64,000 nucleotides of DNA. Source: Litoditis marina. Its lineage: Eukaryota; Nematoda; Chromadorea; Rhabditida; Rhabditidae. The stretch is from NCBI GenBank assembly GCA_964036275.1, contig OZ038433.1, positions 13,850,446 to 13,914,445 on the forward strand, given 5' to 3'. Shown one piece after another: positions 46,368 through 63,691 of this stretch. Every line of letters starts with the position of its first letter. The first letter of the stretch is position 1. A program made the position numbers and the translations under genes. The notes below the pieces were generated by a model that did no database searches, was not told the DNA's origin, and was given only the letters and a program-made list of their open reading frames with translations.

Positions 46368-46452
46368 ATGATGCATCCATTACCGCCGTCTAACTACCCC
46401 CCGACTGCCTCTAACCCCCCCCCTAATCCCCCAAAAGGGGGCGTGGCCTACC
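46368..46452 (+). CDS. unc-30: Candidate first coding exon of unc-30
   Basis: ATG ATG opens a Pro-rich reading (MMHPLPPSNYPPTASNP…GGVAY). It could splice from a GTAACC donor at 46453 into the exon at 48864 with matching phase, giving a 294-residue protein. A TTTCAG at 46272–46277 upstream could accept a leader. Support is only phase and composition; the intron would be 2.4 kb. The N-terminus of UNC-30 is poorly conserved, so similarity could not decide it. Confidence 0.35.
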
Positions 46453-46637
46453 GTAACCCCGTTGCTTAGGTCAAGTAAGCTAAATAATCCACTGTTCTTG
46501 TCGTGAGAAGGCGGACAGAAATCCTTTCCGGATCAAATTCTTCCGAATTAATCCCGCAACTCATAAGCCGCGGTAGATCAACAGATCAACAGGCTTATTA
46601 TGGATCATTTCCCCTCCCAGTTGATCTGCGCCGCGCT

Positions 46638-47144
46638 CGACGGCGGCAGCACACACGGAAACACAGGTATACCGTAGTCTCACGACTTTCTTTCCATTTT
46701 CCCCTCTCTTTCTCTGTCTTACCCCCCCCCCCTCTCTCTCTCTCTGCTATCGATACTGCAATATAAAATTCTTAACCTCACTTTACTCTCATTGCCTAGT
46801 TAGTTATATATCTTTTCTCATCTTTCTTTGCTCGCGTTTCGAAATGTCGCTGTATGTGACCAGTGGGTCTGACAGTCGAGATATCACAAAGTACTGCCTC
46901 AGTCCATCTAGTGAATGTGCTTGTCACGCGCAACGTGAAACTCCTTAGCACACTCGCATTTACGTGTTACGTTTGCTAGTGCTGATGTCGTTTTAATTGT
47001 ATATATTTCATTACAATTCTACAGTCGCACCGGTGTCTTACTTTCCCAGTAAAATAGTGAAATGGACTAGCTCATCTGATGAATAGACGAACCCGACCGT
47101 CGGCAGCACACACGCAAACTTGTGTATACCGTAGTCTCACACCA
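46638..47144 (+). repeat. Pair of short direct repeats (CGGCAGCACACACG…GTATACCGTAGTCTCAC)
   Basis: Copies at 46638–46686 and 47098–47144, each followed by CT-rich DNA. They lie in the presumed first unc-30 intron. Confidence 0.6.
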
Positions 47145-47227
47145 ATAGATTGCTCTCTCGCTATCTCTCTTTCTCTGTTGGCTCTCTAGTTGAATTCGTA
47201 TCTGCGCGATGTGTAAGTGTAGAGTAG

Positions 47228-47396
47228 TATGGTTCACACCAATCCTACTGAGACTCCTACAGTAACCTTACAAACTTTCCGAAGGCTATTGTGCGGCTGA
47301 AAATGTAGTTCATGGAAAATAGCAAAACGGCTCGGAAGTTTCGAAATCCTACTGTAGGAGTCTCAGTGGAAATGGAAAAGACCATAGCTGACTGGC
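47228..47396 (+). mobile_element. MITE, CCTACTGAGACTCC family, copy 3
   Basis: Both tips are changed in step: TATGGT and ACCATA instead of TATAGT and ACTATA. Confidence 0.8.
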
Positions 47397-47565
47397 AGGA
47401 CGTACGGCAACAAAACACGTAAAACTTGCAACAGAAATGCGCGGTGTACTTGTAACGTTTCAAGTGTTTACAGGTTCTCAGGTGTACGTCACTATATCTT
47501 TCATTAGAGGTGTTCTCAGTTTAGTTATAGACTGATACTAACCAAGTTGTTTTCCTTTCAAAATC

Positions 47566-47769
47566 GGGTGGGTGACGATTAAGCTCAAACGCATTAAGCT
47601 ACAACCTAAAACTTGAATCACAACATCAACAGAGAGTTTAAACTGTCACAGTGGATAGTTTATATAAAATTACTCTATTTGTTAAAATTTGGAGAAAAAT
47701 AATTCATACAGTTCCTAATAGGAGACATCCGCTTAATCTGTTTAAGCTTAATCGTCACCCACTCCAAAA
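47566..47769. mobile_element. MITE, GTGGGTGACGATTAAGC family, copy 1
   Basis: Arms GGTGGGTGACGATTAAGCT and AGCTTAATCGTCACCCAC enclose about 130 bp. A relative lies at 63028–63227. Confidence 0.7.
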
Positions 47770-48106
47770 TCGTGAGCATTATTCATCCCACAGGGTCAGT
47801 GGTACAATACGTTGTGTCCTCAAAAGCTGACCATGCCGACTTTTCTTTGCTTTCTTACGGATTCCATATTACATGCTAGTTATATGCTGCTCCTTGTAAT
47901 CCAAATAATTCTGAATACTCGTTTCACTAAACTCTCAACTCCCTCGTCTTCCAACGTCTGTAACTCTGCGCAGTAGATTCGATTCATACATCAGATAATT
48001 ATTCATATTGTTAGATGGTTCTGTCGAGAACCACTTAACATGTGATGATGAGAACACATCTTTCCGGTTCCGATAACAAATGAGCTTTCAACCACACTAC
48101 AACTTT

Positions 48107-48304
48107 CGAACGGCAACGTTTTGATAAATGACGATCGCCTAAAGCAGTTTCATTTACAGAACACCTGACATTCTATCGATTGCTATGCTACAACATTGAA
48201 AGTTCACGAGTAGCTCATGAGGTATCTCATGAGGAACTCATATCGAACGGCAACGTTTTGATAAATGACACCCGGCTAAAGCAGTTTCATTTACAGAACA
48301 CCTG
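48107..48304 (+). repeat. Direct repeat CGAACGGCAACGTTTTGATA, two copies
   Basis: 48107–48168 and 48243–48304 are near identical, ending TTTCATTTACAGAACACCTG. Confidence 0.75.
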
Positions 48305-48863
48305 TTGAAAGACAAAGTTTCCGGCAAAAGATGGTCTTCTTAACCAGTTCCACTTCAGGTCCTCTGAACGACCTTTCCTACTGTAGTTCCTTCGACTATT
48401 CCATTCCTCTGCCTCGAACCGATGTACCGTCCCCGAATAAACTGCCTAAGGGTACGTTCTCTGAGCAACTTGTTGTTTCTAATAGAGTTTTTCACGAACA
48501 ATTTGTGGGGAACTGGGATATAACGTCATTCGCCGACGACAGGTTTCCGAATCCGTGGTGGAATATAATAAACAGTCGCAATTGAAAACGTGTACTTCAC
48601 CTCATTGGTTATATGTCGCTTTACAATAGTGAAAGAAGAAATTAGTTCCACACTTAACTCCGTGGTAAAATATAATATACAGTCGCGAATTCGTCCAAGT
48701 TTATGTTTGTATATATCGTAAAGTCATATTGTTCACCGCGTCTGCAGAAACTCAACTGCCAAATCTCCTGGTCAATCGTTCCAGATTTACATTATTGAAA
48801 AAGTGAGTTTTGTAAAGTGTTTGATCATTTGATCACAGAAACATTGATCTTTGCGATTTCCAG

Positions 48864-53248
<4,385 letters not shown>

Positions 53249-54962
53249 TTTGTAGTCACTTGAAATATTGTCTATTTCACGCGTCCATGGAAACTCACAG
53301 TATACATTTCAAGAATTATGGCCAGCTTCTAGGCATTTAAACATTTCTTCAAAAAAGTCTTTAGAAACCTCTAAGGACAGCTTTCGAGTATGGTGAAGTG
53401 TTCGCTAGCTAAGCTTCGAAAACCGCAAAAAAAGTAGGTTGGATTCTCAAAGATTTGAGTGAAGTTGAAAACGATCAATAGAAGTTTTGGCTGGTTACTG
53501 TAGGTCGTTACGGATGAGTGAAACAGACAATGGTTTTGGTACCACGTTGTAGCCGGTTTATATTTTTTAGTTTCGTTTTGAGCACTTATCTACATTTTCA
53601 CTCTTTCTGAACGCCATTTTCATAAAATTACATTAATTATATGTATTTCCCTCATTTTCTCGGTTGTGATCCCAGATGTTCAGTTCATTCAATATAGTAG
53701 TCGGTGAATTAAACTTGCCCGATTTTATTTCGTATTTCTACTTGCCGCTATTTAGAAGAAGTTGTGTAGATATTGTAAATTATTGTATAAAGCTTGACTG
53801 CATTGTAAACGGGGATCTCGTGTTTTCTCATAAAAAGAAATTTAAATTCATTTTCACTAGTAACCGATTTTTTCCACCAATTTCTACGAAACTACCTGTT
53901 AGAATTCTGAAAACAACGCCTTTTCGGAAAACGCAGGTAGGAGTTTCATACTTAAACAAAGCGTTTCTCTCTAACTTCAACTTTTGAGTTCACATGCTGA
54001 ACCGATGGCAAATCAAAAATAATTGTTGATAATATCTACTTTTATGCCTCTAGCTCGCTTTGTTTCCTCGGGAAAACAATATACGAATGACACCGAAGGA
54101 CCTCTACGTACGTGGATACAGAAATAGTGGACGAAAGACAAATTCAAAATTGTCAACTTCTCCTTATACTGGAAGCTGGAAAGTTCTCAAATCATCGATT
54201 TCCGGTTTATGAACTATTATCTTGCCCTATATGAACTCTACGCAATCAACTCATCAAAAAGTTTCCACATACAATCTCTTCTTTGTACTTTGATCCCATA
54301 TAGTCGTCGCCCACGGAAAGACGGGAGAGTACTGTATATCTCACTTTCCACTGTGTAAGCACACATGTGTTCGATTCGAAAACTTGACGGTTAAGTGCTC
54401 AAATAGCGCAGTGGTTAACACCCTGCTACAAAACTTTTGCTCGCCGGTTCGATTCCGGCGATAGACGAAAATTCATAAATTTGCCACATACTATAAGACT
54501 TGAACAAAAATCGAACATCTTCATTCTGTTTCTTCATGTTATTTACAGTGAACAAAAGCACAATGGGCCACCCGTAAGGCGAGTGTTAGAAATTGACAAA
54601 AATGGCCACACAAATCGAAATCATTTGCAAAAAACGCAATTTCATATCAAAATAAGAGCACCGAATCTCACGGGAATCACGTGAGTGGGGAATTCACGTA
54701 GATCAAAAACTACAGTAACCCCTGGGAAAAGGGGTAGGTCAAAAAGTAAATGAATGGAACACGGGGGACGGGGTATCACAATGCATTTCTCCTCATTAGT
54801 ACATGTATCACATGGAGCGTGGTGGAAAATACAGGTTAGCTGAGAGAGGGAGAGAGAATTAGAGAAACAGAGAAGAGAAAGAGAGAGGTAGGAGGTCCTT
54901 CTAGTACAGTTTCTCACGGGAATTAGAATATTTTATTAATTATATTTAGAAGAGATGGTGGT
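53249..54962. other. Convergent intergenic gap between unc-30 and soc-2
   Basis: Apart from one SINE copy and a GA-rich patch (54840–54890), I see no gene. The 3' UTRs of both flanking genes should lie here. Confidence 0.6.
54299..54495 (+). mobile_element. tRNA-like SINE, full-length copy
   Basis: From TATAGTCGTCGCCCACGG to CATACTATA; A box AATAGCGCAGTGGTTAACAC and B box GGTTCGATTCC. Confidence 0.85.
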
Positions 54963-57900
54963 TTACTGTGTCAAGACCACTCCACGATAGGGTCCTTGCA
55001 TTTTCAGATACTGGAAAAGAAATATATTAATTGTCAAATATAGTTCCAATCATTCCCACTGAGACCTCGGCAACGTGCCAACAAAATCTCCAGACAGTTT
55101 TTCACCACGTCAATGTTTACCAAAACACCAAAATTTTCTCTGACAAGCAGTCAACATTTGTTATAGCACGTGGGTGAAAGTTCTTCTCATTAACCCTTTC
55201 ATTTCTATAAAATATACTCATTTGAACATTCAATAGGTGGAAAAAACGATTCGAAAAAGAAATTTCCTTCTGTCAATGTGTAAGTTTCATCTGCAAATAT
55301 AAAAGTTGTTCTAGTTGCAAGAATAGAACAAAAACCTCTAAATAATAACAAGTTCGGGAATCTGAGCCACTGTTTTAGTAGTTGTGGCTTCAGTGCGAAT
55401 TCAAGTCAGCTGCACAGATAAAAACACTGACGTAACCACTCAAGTGACCCAGTTCAATCGATGGAAATTTCAAAAACGCTGAACAACGTGAACTTCACGT
55501 GACTTCCACGTGAAAACAGGTGAAACGAAGACAACACTGAATCCGAAAGGTCAGCAAAACACAATGCAATATGCTTCGGACGTTGAAAACGGGTAAATCA
55601 CGTGATCTTCCCGTGAAAACACGTGAAACGAACCTGAATGACAAGACTGGGGCCACCGGCGGTGATTTCGGGCGGAATTTGGCTGAGAGGACAGTTCTCG
55701 ATGGACATAATTTCGAGGGATTGGCAGAGGGCCAATTCGAAGGGGAGGTTGTGCAGGGACGAATTGTCGTTCAGATATAACGACTTCAGACTGTCCAGGT
55801 GACCTTGAAATAAATTTATTATTACTTATATGTAATATTTAAAAAATATCAAAGTTTAAATGTCTTTTTCAACTGTCCAGGTGGCCTGCAAAGGAGTTTG
55901 TTGGAGAAACTTATGCTTAAACTAAAGATTTGAGGTGAATTATCCACGTTTTCACAGTGGGATACGTCTAAAACCCCATCAATATCAATATTCAGTACAC
56001 ACCTCACGTCAGTTAGTTGATATTGATTTTCTTCGAAGGTACAATTCACCTTCATCTCATTTTCTTATTTGTTATTTCTTCCAAACGCGATTTTTCTTTG
56101 GAAGAAGTTTGTCGACAACAAAAGTTCAACTTTTAAAAAAAGGAACCTCGTTTCATCATGATGAGCATCTATTTTTGGTACTTTCAACAATCAAAGTTGT
56201 TTCTGTGCCATACTGTAATACCAAGAAAATCCAAGTTTATTATTTATAAACTAAACAAAAACGAACCTATCTCCTCCGGCAGTGCGTTGAGACTGTTTTC
56301 TCCGATCCGGAAGTCCTGGAGACTTGCCAAGTTTCCGATGGTTCGCGGAAGAACCGTCAGTTTATTCGACTGGAGCCACAACTTGGTCAGCTGCAGCAGG
56401 AAACCTGGGAAAGAACAGAACCATAAATTAAGTCGTCCTCACAAACTGTGCTTTCTTTTCTCGTGAACGCAATCTGCAGAGAAAGTTGCTTTTGCATTTA
56501 TTACAAAGTCAAACTGCTTGATACAATTATCTCATACTTTCAAAATATGATGTGACATGTAGAAGTATGCCAAAGGTGTATGTTAGAAAAAATGGTGGTA
56601 CAAACTAAACTGTTCACATATTGCTACAGAAATAATCAAAGGCTTATCCAGTATTTTATTAGGTGAAAGTTGTCAGTTATTTAGAGAGTATGTGTTTCGA
56701 AAAGAAAAATGATGTGCTAGAATGATGTGCTAGATTTGATTCTGCTACTAACTTCATGAAACTGAATGATTTGGTGAACTTGACTGAATCAACGAACCAA
56801 TTTCATTGGGAATGACATCGAGTTCGTTCTCCTCCAAATCCAATTCTCGCAACTTTTTCAAGTTTCCAATTTGGGCGGGCAACTTTTTCAGTTGATTGTT
56901 GGACAGGACCAGAATCTCCAAGTTCACCTAAGAAACGGCGATTATCGATCAAACACAAGACGATATTATAAGAAAAATGGTATTAAAACAACAATAATTG
57001 CACTTATAACTTATGCAAAGCAAAAAGTGAGATTGCAAATTCATAACGAAACGAAATTATTGAAACCATTCCTACAGGTACAACGCCACGGTTTTTAGGT
57101 TTAATTCGAAAGCTGTCCATTCTGTTCTAAAAACGTTTAGGTCCATTCGCTAGCAGATATTTGAGTGAAAAGTTTCAAGCTCAATTTATTTTGGCCACCA
57201 AAAACTCAGAGCTTGGAACTGACCAATTTCTCGACATCATCCGGCAGAACCTTCAACTGATTGGTGGACAGATTCAGTTCGGTTATGGAAGTCCAGCTAC
57301 CCATGTCTGAAAAATGTTTGTTGTTATGTAAACAACATTTATTCTACATAAGGTAGGTTTTACTAATCGATTTTTTTGTACTGGGTCAGTGGCTTATCTT
57401 CTGATGAGGCCTCGACCACTGACCCTTGTCTGGAATAGAATATAATATGTTATTAACAATTTAACACGTGACTTTCGTCATGGCTAGATCTGGAACTCCG
57501 ATTATGAGGATTTAAAAAAAACTTTAGGAAAACAAAAAAACAACAGTGCCAGTTGAATGGAGAAAACACAGGTTAACTAAATTAACAAAGACTATCCACA
57601 GAATCACAAAATTGATTTCAAGTACTTTATCTGGAGTTAAAACTAAATTGATTCCCCCTTTTATAGTCGTCGCCCACGGAAAGGCGGGAGGGTACTGTAT
57701 ACGCACACAAGTCTCCGATTCCAAAGCTTACGGGTTATCTGCTCTGATAGCGCAGTGGTTAGCGCCCAGGCTACAAATCTTTTGTTCGCAGGTTCGATTC
57801 CGGCGAGCGACGAAATTAATAAACTTGGCACTCACTATACCAGAAGTTTCTGCACTCCAAGTGATATCCAAACTGAAATAAGTTGAGAAACGAACCGAGT

Positions 57901-60900
57901 GCAAAGCGATCTTCCTTTCAAATATATCTAAGTGAGTTTTTCATTGCATTTTGACTATCTTTTGCTTTTCTGATGAAAAACGAACCGAGCGGCAACGTTG
58001 GGAGGTCGTTTTCCTTCAGATTGAGCTTCGTCAGCCCGGCTGCTTTCGAGAAAATTCCAATCGGAATCTTGTTTAGAAGATTGTGTTCCATGTTGATCGT
58101 CTACAAACAGAAACGTAAACATTTACTATTATTTTTGGCAAATTTGTAGACCGATGGACATTTCATTGAGGCTTTCCGCGTAGATTTATATGACATCACT
58201 TCCACAGAGAGATTTTCGTACTCAATTGTTCAGGTCAGAAAACAAAGCGGAAGGGTACTGTATATCTCACTTTCCGCTGTGTTCGCACACATGTATTCAC
58301 TTCCAAAGCTTGCCGATCATGTGCTCTAATAGCGCAGTGGTTAGCGCCGTGCTACGAACCTTTTGACCGCAGGTTCGATTCAGAGACAGAAATTAATCAA
58401 TTTCGTACACACTATAATAGTTCATGTTCAACAGGCAAACCAGGTTCAACATGCTTTTTACGTCGTTTCGGGAATGTATTTTCATTTGCGAAAAAAAGGA
58501 CTAATGAGCTTCCATAACGAACGGAACCTAGGTCCTCATCTCAGAAGACGGAAGGAGCACAACCCAGTTTCTGAGACTACTTTTTGTGTGGTTAACATGT
58601 ATATATACTTTGTGAAGCAAATCTTCACAAACTCGAGAATAACTCTAGTTTTTCCCTCATAGAAACACTCATTTTCATCTCCCAAAGACAACTGAAAGAG
58701 ACTGAAAACTAACAACAGCGCTGGCGAATTGCTGGGGACCACCCTGGGGAAAACTGGCCAATTCGTTGCGGGACAAATTTATCGTCTGAATCTTCGGAAG
58801 ACACGTCAACACGTTGTCCTGAACACGGAAAATCGATAATTGGTCGGGGAGAAAATCAATCACGTCTTCATAAATCAATAATATGATGTTTACATACGCT
58901 AGACTTTCACGAAAGTCGTCCCGACTTGGCTAATCAATAGGTTTGATTTGGGTATGAAAGCTGGAGTTTTCAGCTGGCAACTATGCAACAGGGAAATGGC
59001 ATAAATAATAAGAATCAACATAAAAAAATTAATTTCGGTTCGTAGTTCAACTCGATAGTTATACCCTTAAGTTATAAATATATTTAAATTCAATATTTAA
59101 ATTAAAACGTGAGAAACACAAAACGAACCGGCAGATTTTTCAGGTGATTTCCCTCTACGATGAACTCTTCCAATTGGACGCAATTGGCAAGGGAAGAGGG
59201 CAGGGAATGCAGTTTATTGTATCTGAAATTTAGAAAGTTGAAATTACGCGGTCGAAAAGTTTAAAAAACTTATTTGATACATTCTAAATATCGCGTGGAA
59301 ACAGACAAAAAAGTATTATGAATTCATGTGCTTAGCGGATAGTGCCACTCAGAATCGTTTCGCGGCTTTTTTCTTCTGTGTTATGTATTAAAACATTACC
59401 ATTCATACTCTTTACGTCTCTTCACGTAAAGTTTGACTATTTCCATTACTTCGAACTCCATTAACAGAAACAATAAAATGAGTCACTAATATAATTGAGA
59501 AGTGTGTGAATTTTATGGCCATTTTCAAAGCAGTTTGCGTTATCTTCATTTACCGTCCCTACTTTTTATACGGATATTTGAACAATCGATGTATAGTTTC
59601 GAAAACAACTCCTGATATTATGAAGAGAAAGGATGATTTACAGAGCTTTCATGATTATTGTATTCATAAAGAGTTTAGTTAACGCAAAAAATGATTATGA
59701 AGGAAACAACCATGTTCTACAATTTTTTTAATTATTCGGTTCACAAAATATCAGTTTGACCTACCTTAATCCCAAACGGACGAGGTTCTTCAGTTTTCCC
59801 ATGGAATCGGGTAATTCTATCAAATCGTTGTGTTGCAGATCCAGCTGTGTCAGTCCGCTACACTCGCCCAATTCTAGAAATTGAATAATTCAAAAAAGCG
59901 TATTTGTATTTCAATAAACTTCATGTTTAGTTAATTCGCCCAATTCTGAAAGATTAGAAAACCATAGAAAAATCAAGTTACAAACCATATCCTCAAGCAG
60001 ACCTAAGACAACTATTTTTTTCAATATGGAGAGCACCAGCACTCAAGACTCCAAAAACAACATTACGCGACCATTACGGAATGAAGATCCTCTACCACTG
60101 AGCAAAAACATAATTTACATAGGTTTGAGGGCGGTTATTTCAAAACTACACCCACGGATCGAAAATTCGAATCATAAATGTTTCTCTTCATACGAATAGT
60201 TCATGGTATATCTATTTCGAAGCACTTTAAACTGTTTACCAGTTGGTATTTTGGCCAGATTTCGCGTTTTACGAATCTATTCAAACTAAACAAAAAGTAT
60301 TATCACAACTAAACAAAAACGATTGGTTAATATCCATCTGAATAGTATGTTTCTATATATTTCATTTACAAAAAGAATTAAAGAAGATCCTTAATTCCCT
60401 ACCAGTTGGTATTTTGGCGAGATGATTGTAGCTAAGTAGACATACGACCAACGATTGGATACTGCCAATGCTTGCCGGAAGCTCACGGATCTTATTCTCG
60501 CGCAGGTCGATCATCTTCAGTCTGAAATTATTGATAAAATAAAATAAATTAATAGCACACTTTGTATTATTAATAATGTTTGATTGTTGACTGAAATTCG
60601 GGAGAAACATGGTTTTTCTCTACGTTTCCCTTAAATCTTTTCTATCGCATCATTTGCCGTATATTTGGTTTTCGCGCCAGCCGATCATTTTCGATCTGCG
60701 AAATACAAGAAGAACTGAAAACGAAAAACAAAAAAAAGAGAGAAGCTCGTTGGAAACACTCTGTTCAACACCTTCAGCTTATAACGTTGAAAAATCCATA
60801 TTCAATTTGAAACGAACTTTTTGAGGTTCTCGATTTCATCTCCGACAACGACAATCCGGTTGTACCGCAACCAAAGGGTTTCCAGGGAGGGGATTCGGTA

Positions 60901-63552
60901 GATGACGGAGGGGATCTGGAGAACAGTATAGTCGTCGTCAACGGAAAGGCAGGAGGGTACTGTATATCTAACTTTCAGCTGTGTAAGCACGCATTTCTTC
61001 GATTCCAAAGCTTTTCGGATATGTTCCCTATTAGCGCAGTGGTTCGCGCTCTGCTACACATATTTTGCTCGCAGGTTCGATTCCGGCGAGAGACGGGAAC
61101 TTATAAATTTGGCATCCACTATATTCCGGTTTGACCTACTTCGAAGAGCTCATTGGCGGTTGAATCAAATTGTTCAAAGAGTTTTCCTAAACGAGAAATC
61201 GATTCCGATGGGCGTCTCGACTCTTAGAAACAATAAGTTCATTCTGATAATGGAAAGCACCCCAGACGCTATGATGAGAAAGTATTATTTTTCAAAAGTT
61301 TCTCTGCGTCTACAATTTTGAGTGTTCTCTACAGGTTTTCTGAACTTTTTTCAGTTCTCTTCGTGTATATTGTCAATTGTAGATTGATAAATCGTAATAG
61401 AAAATAAAAATTGAAACATCAAAAAGTCTAACCTCAGTGAGCTTGTTGTGTCGCAGGTCCAACGTTTCCAATTGTGTGAGAGAAGCTAAACTATCCGGGA
61501 GCGATGTAAGGGAATTCTCGCTCAAACCTGAAATACATCCATTTTCAAATACAAAAATAAGTTCAAACACAGAAATATATTCTCTTGAAAAAGTCATTAG
61601 GCAAACACAATGCATAGCTCGGCTTTGCAGTCACCGCTTTGTCATTAAAAGTCACAAATTTGGTAGATCAAAAATTATCAAAAGTTTTAGAATAAAATTC
61701 TTACCGCCCTAGCATTTCTTTCTTCAAAACTATTATTAACCTTATAACGTTATATTGCTTTCAATTATAACGCCTATAGTTTCACAATAAACGTAATTAG
61801 TTATAGCTAGAACCTAGTAGACTATTGGGCAATTGCATTGCCACGTGAAACATGTTAGACACAGCAGAACTCAGAAACGTGCAATGACAAAGTGCACGAT
61901 TCCTCATTAGAATTCTCACTTTACGTGACTATTCAATTTACTTCTAGTATATGACACGTCACTGAGAAACTTTTGATTGATTGGGCTACCGCCGATTTCT
62001 CTAAATGATATCGATACATAGTTCTATTGTTTTAATGTGTCGATGCCATGCAAAATCGTAAACAACATCAAGTTTGAAGACGTTTTTCTTACACAATCAT
62101 TACTACCTACGTCTTAAAACAACATTTTATCACAAAGTGTCGATATAGTTTTGAAAACTTGGTCCAGAAATATCTCACAAACAAAATCAATTTTGCGAAA
62201 CAAAACACACTCGACAAAGAAGAATAAGTCAGTTTTCTTATAAAGTCGTATGAATGCAGAAATGTCACATGAAACGTGAAAACTCAACTTTCACGTGAAC
62301 TCAAAATCAATTTTAACGTGAGAACATCGTTCTTACGTGAATCCAAAGTAATTTTCACGTGAAAACCCCACCTAATTTCCTGAGTGACACTAGGCATCCA
62401 ATCTCGGAGGGAAGGGCGGTCAACTTGTTCTTGTAGAGAAATAATTCCGTCAATTGAGTTAAATCTCGAATTGAGGCCGGAATCGAAACGATCTGCAGAG
62501 AATTTGATTCAAAATTCACAACAAAATACTACTACTTTTCCCCTAGTTTTTGACGTTTTCTTCGTTCTGTGCCGGTAACGGCAATAAGAAAGTTGCAGAA
62601 TATCAACGACTGGTGAAAATACAAACTTCAGGTTCAAAAAACTGATCGAATCGACATTGAACCGGAAGTACGAGATTCATAACGAAAACCCTATATAAAT
62701 TTAGATACTATGAAGATAAAGTTACAAATCTCAGGTTGATGTTTGATAGAGAATAAGAGAAATCACTCGAATCGAAATTGGACCGAAAATTACGAAATAA
62801 TCAATAAATTGGGTGTTTTTGAAACTGACGTCATTTGAGCTGAGATCGAGGCGGCTGTCGTCGTTTTCTCGACATTTTTGGAACTCGCGGTTCAGATCCT
62901 GGAAAGGGGTCATTCAAAAAATCAATAGAATCAGAATTTGGTTTACTAATATGCTTAATCACGTGAACTAATGTTCCATGAAACCTGCCATGAAAAAAAC
63001 TCGGAAGTTCGCGTATTATCGTGTGAATGAGTGGGCGACGATTCAGCTAAAACACGTTGAGCTACTATCTATTACTCAAGTAATGTTCATAACTGAAAGT
63101 TCATAACTTCACGATAGATACTATGTATGGATGAAATATGGTTGGTCAAAATAGAAAGAAAATTACTATAGTTTGTTATACGAGACATAAGCCCGAAGTG
63201 TTTTAGCTGAATCGTCGCCCACTCAGCCTCATTTGAACTACCTAGGTCACAACATGGATCGACGAACAAAAATGCATGGGAAGTGCTTGTTTACTCACAA
63301 GTCACGTGAAACGTGAACAGAAACGGTTCACGTGACTTGTGAGTAAACACGTGACCAATTTTCACGTGACCAATTTTCACATTTGCTCACCTTCTTCGGT
63401 TTTTCATTGAATCGCGTGGCGTCGTGGCTTTTTTCGCTCAAACTATGTCTCGTTTTACTCCGGGCGAAGCTGCTCAACCGGCCTATTACGCCGGGACTCT
63501 TGCTGCGCGAGCCCTCCTTATTGGGACGGAACTCAAACTCTTTCGTCTCCAT
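54963..63552 (-). CDS. soc-2: SOC-2/SUR-8 (SHOC2) leucine-rich-repeat scaffold, 15 exons, 551 residues
   Basis: SHOC2 is a cytoplasmic scaffold that, with PP1 and MRAS, activates RAF in the Ras–ERK pathway. Exons: 63391–63552, 62830–62898, 62372–62492, 61433–61527, 60818–60915, 60403–60521, 59765–59873, 59129–59222, 58714–58818, 57986–58100, 57224–57306, 56798–56927, 56267–56404, 55634–55803, 54963–55010. A short basic N-terminus ([16 protein letters not shown]) precedes RLDLSSND and about twenty 23-residue LRRs. Diagnostic stretches are [65 protein letters not shown] and the end [12 protein letters not shown]. Predicted length is close to C. elegans SOC-2 (559, from memory). The start is inferred; the frame stays open upstream to an acceptor at 63663. 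Confidence 0.93.
57662..57839 (+). mobile_element. tRNA-like SINE in a soc-2 intron
   Basis: Antisense to soc-2. From TATAGTCGTCGCCCACGG to CACTATA. Confidence 0.85.
58244..58416 (+). mobile_element. tRNA-like SINE in a soc-2 intron, head truncated
   Basis: Starts inside the head (AAAGCGGAAGGGTACTG); the region after the B box has a short deletion. Confidence 0.8.
60927..61123 (+). mobile_element. tRNA-like SINE in a soc-2 intron
   Basis: Full-length. Its left end lies 12 bp from a soc-2 exon, so it has replaced part of that intron's acceptor neighbourhood. Confidence 0.85.
61814..61948 (-). mobile_element. MITE, CACGTG family, copy 5
   Basis: In a soc-2 intron; core CACAGCAGAACTCAGAAACG and end TTCAATTTACTTCTAG. 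Confidence 0.75.
62268..62370. repeat. CACGTGAAA cluster in a soc-2 intron
   Basis: Five to six TTCACGTGAA-like words in 100 bp directly downstream of a donor site; similar clusters lie at 55490–55630 and 63300–63380. Confidence 0.65.
63028..63227. mobile_element. MITE, GTGGGTGACGATTAAGC family, copy 2
   Basis: Arms GAGTGGGCGACGATTCAGCT and AGCTGAATCGTCGCCCACTC are perfectly inverted; lies in the first soc-2 intron. Confidence 0.75.
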
Positions 63553-63691
63553 TTTAGCCGTCAGGCATAGGGCGAGCGCGTCCGGTAACCGCGCCGTGTT
63601 GAAGCCTCGCAGCGCCAGTGCCAATCGATAATGCAATCGATAATTAGCTTCCGGATGGGGTCCTGGCAAGGCAGAGAAAATCAATAACTCG

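Noticed and set aside
45883..46371. 162-residue plus-strand frame as a separate gene
   Set aside because: It crosses what look like a donor and a TTTCAG acceptor, and its composition is unremarkable; only its 3' neighbourhood was kept as a possible unc-30 exon.
57730..57812. Genuine tRNA gene
   Set aside because: A and B boxes are good, but the flanks do not form a standard acceptor stem and the same sequence recurs with the SINE head and tail.
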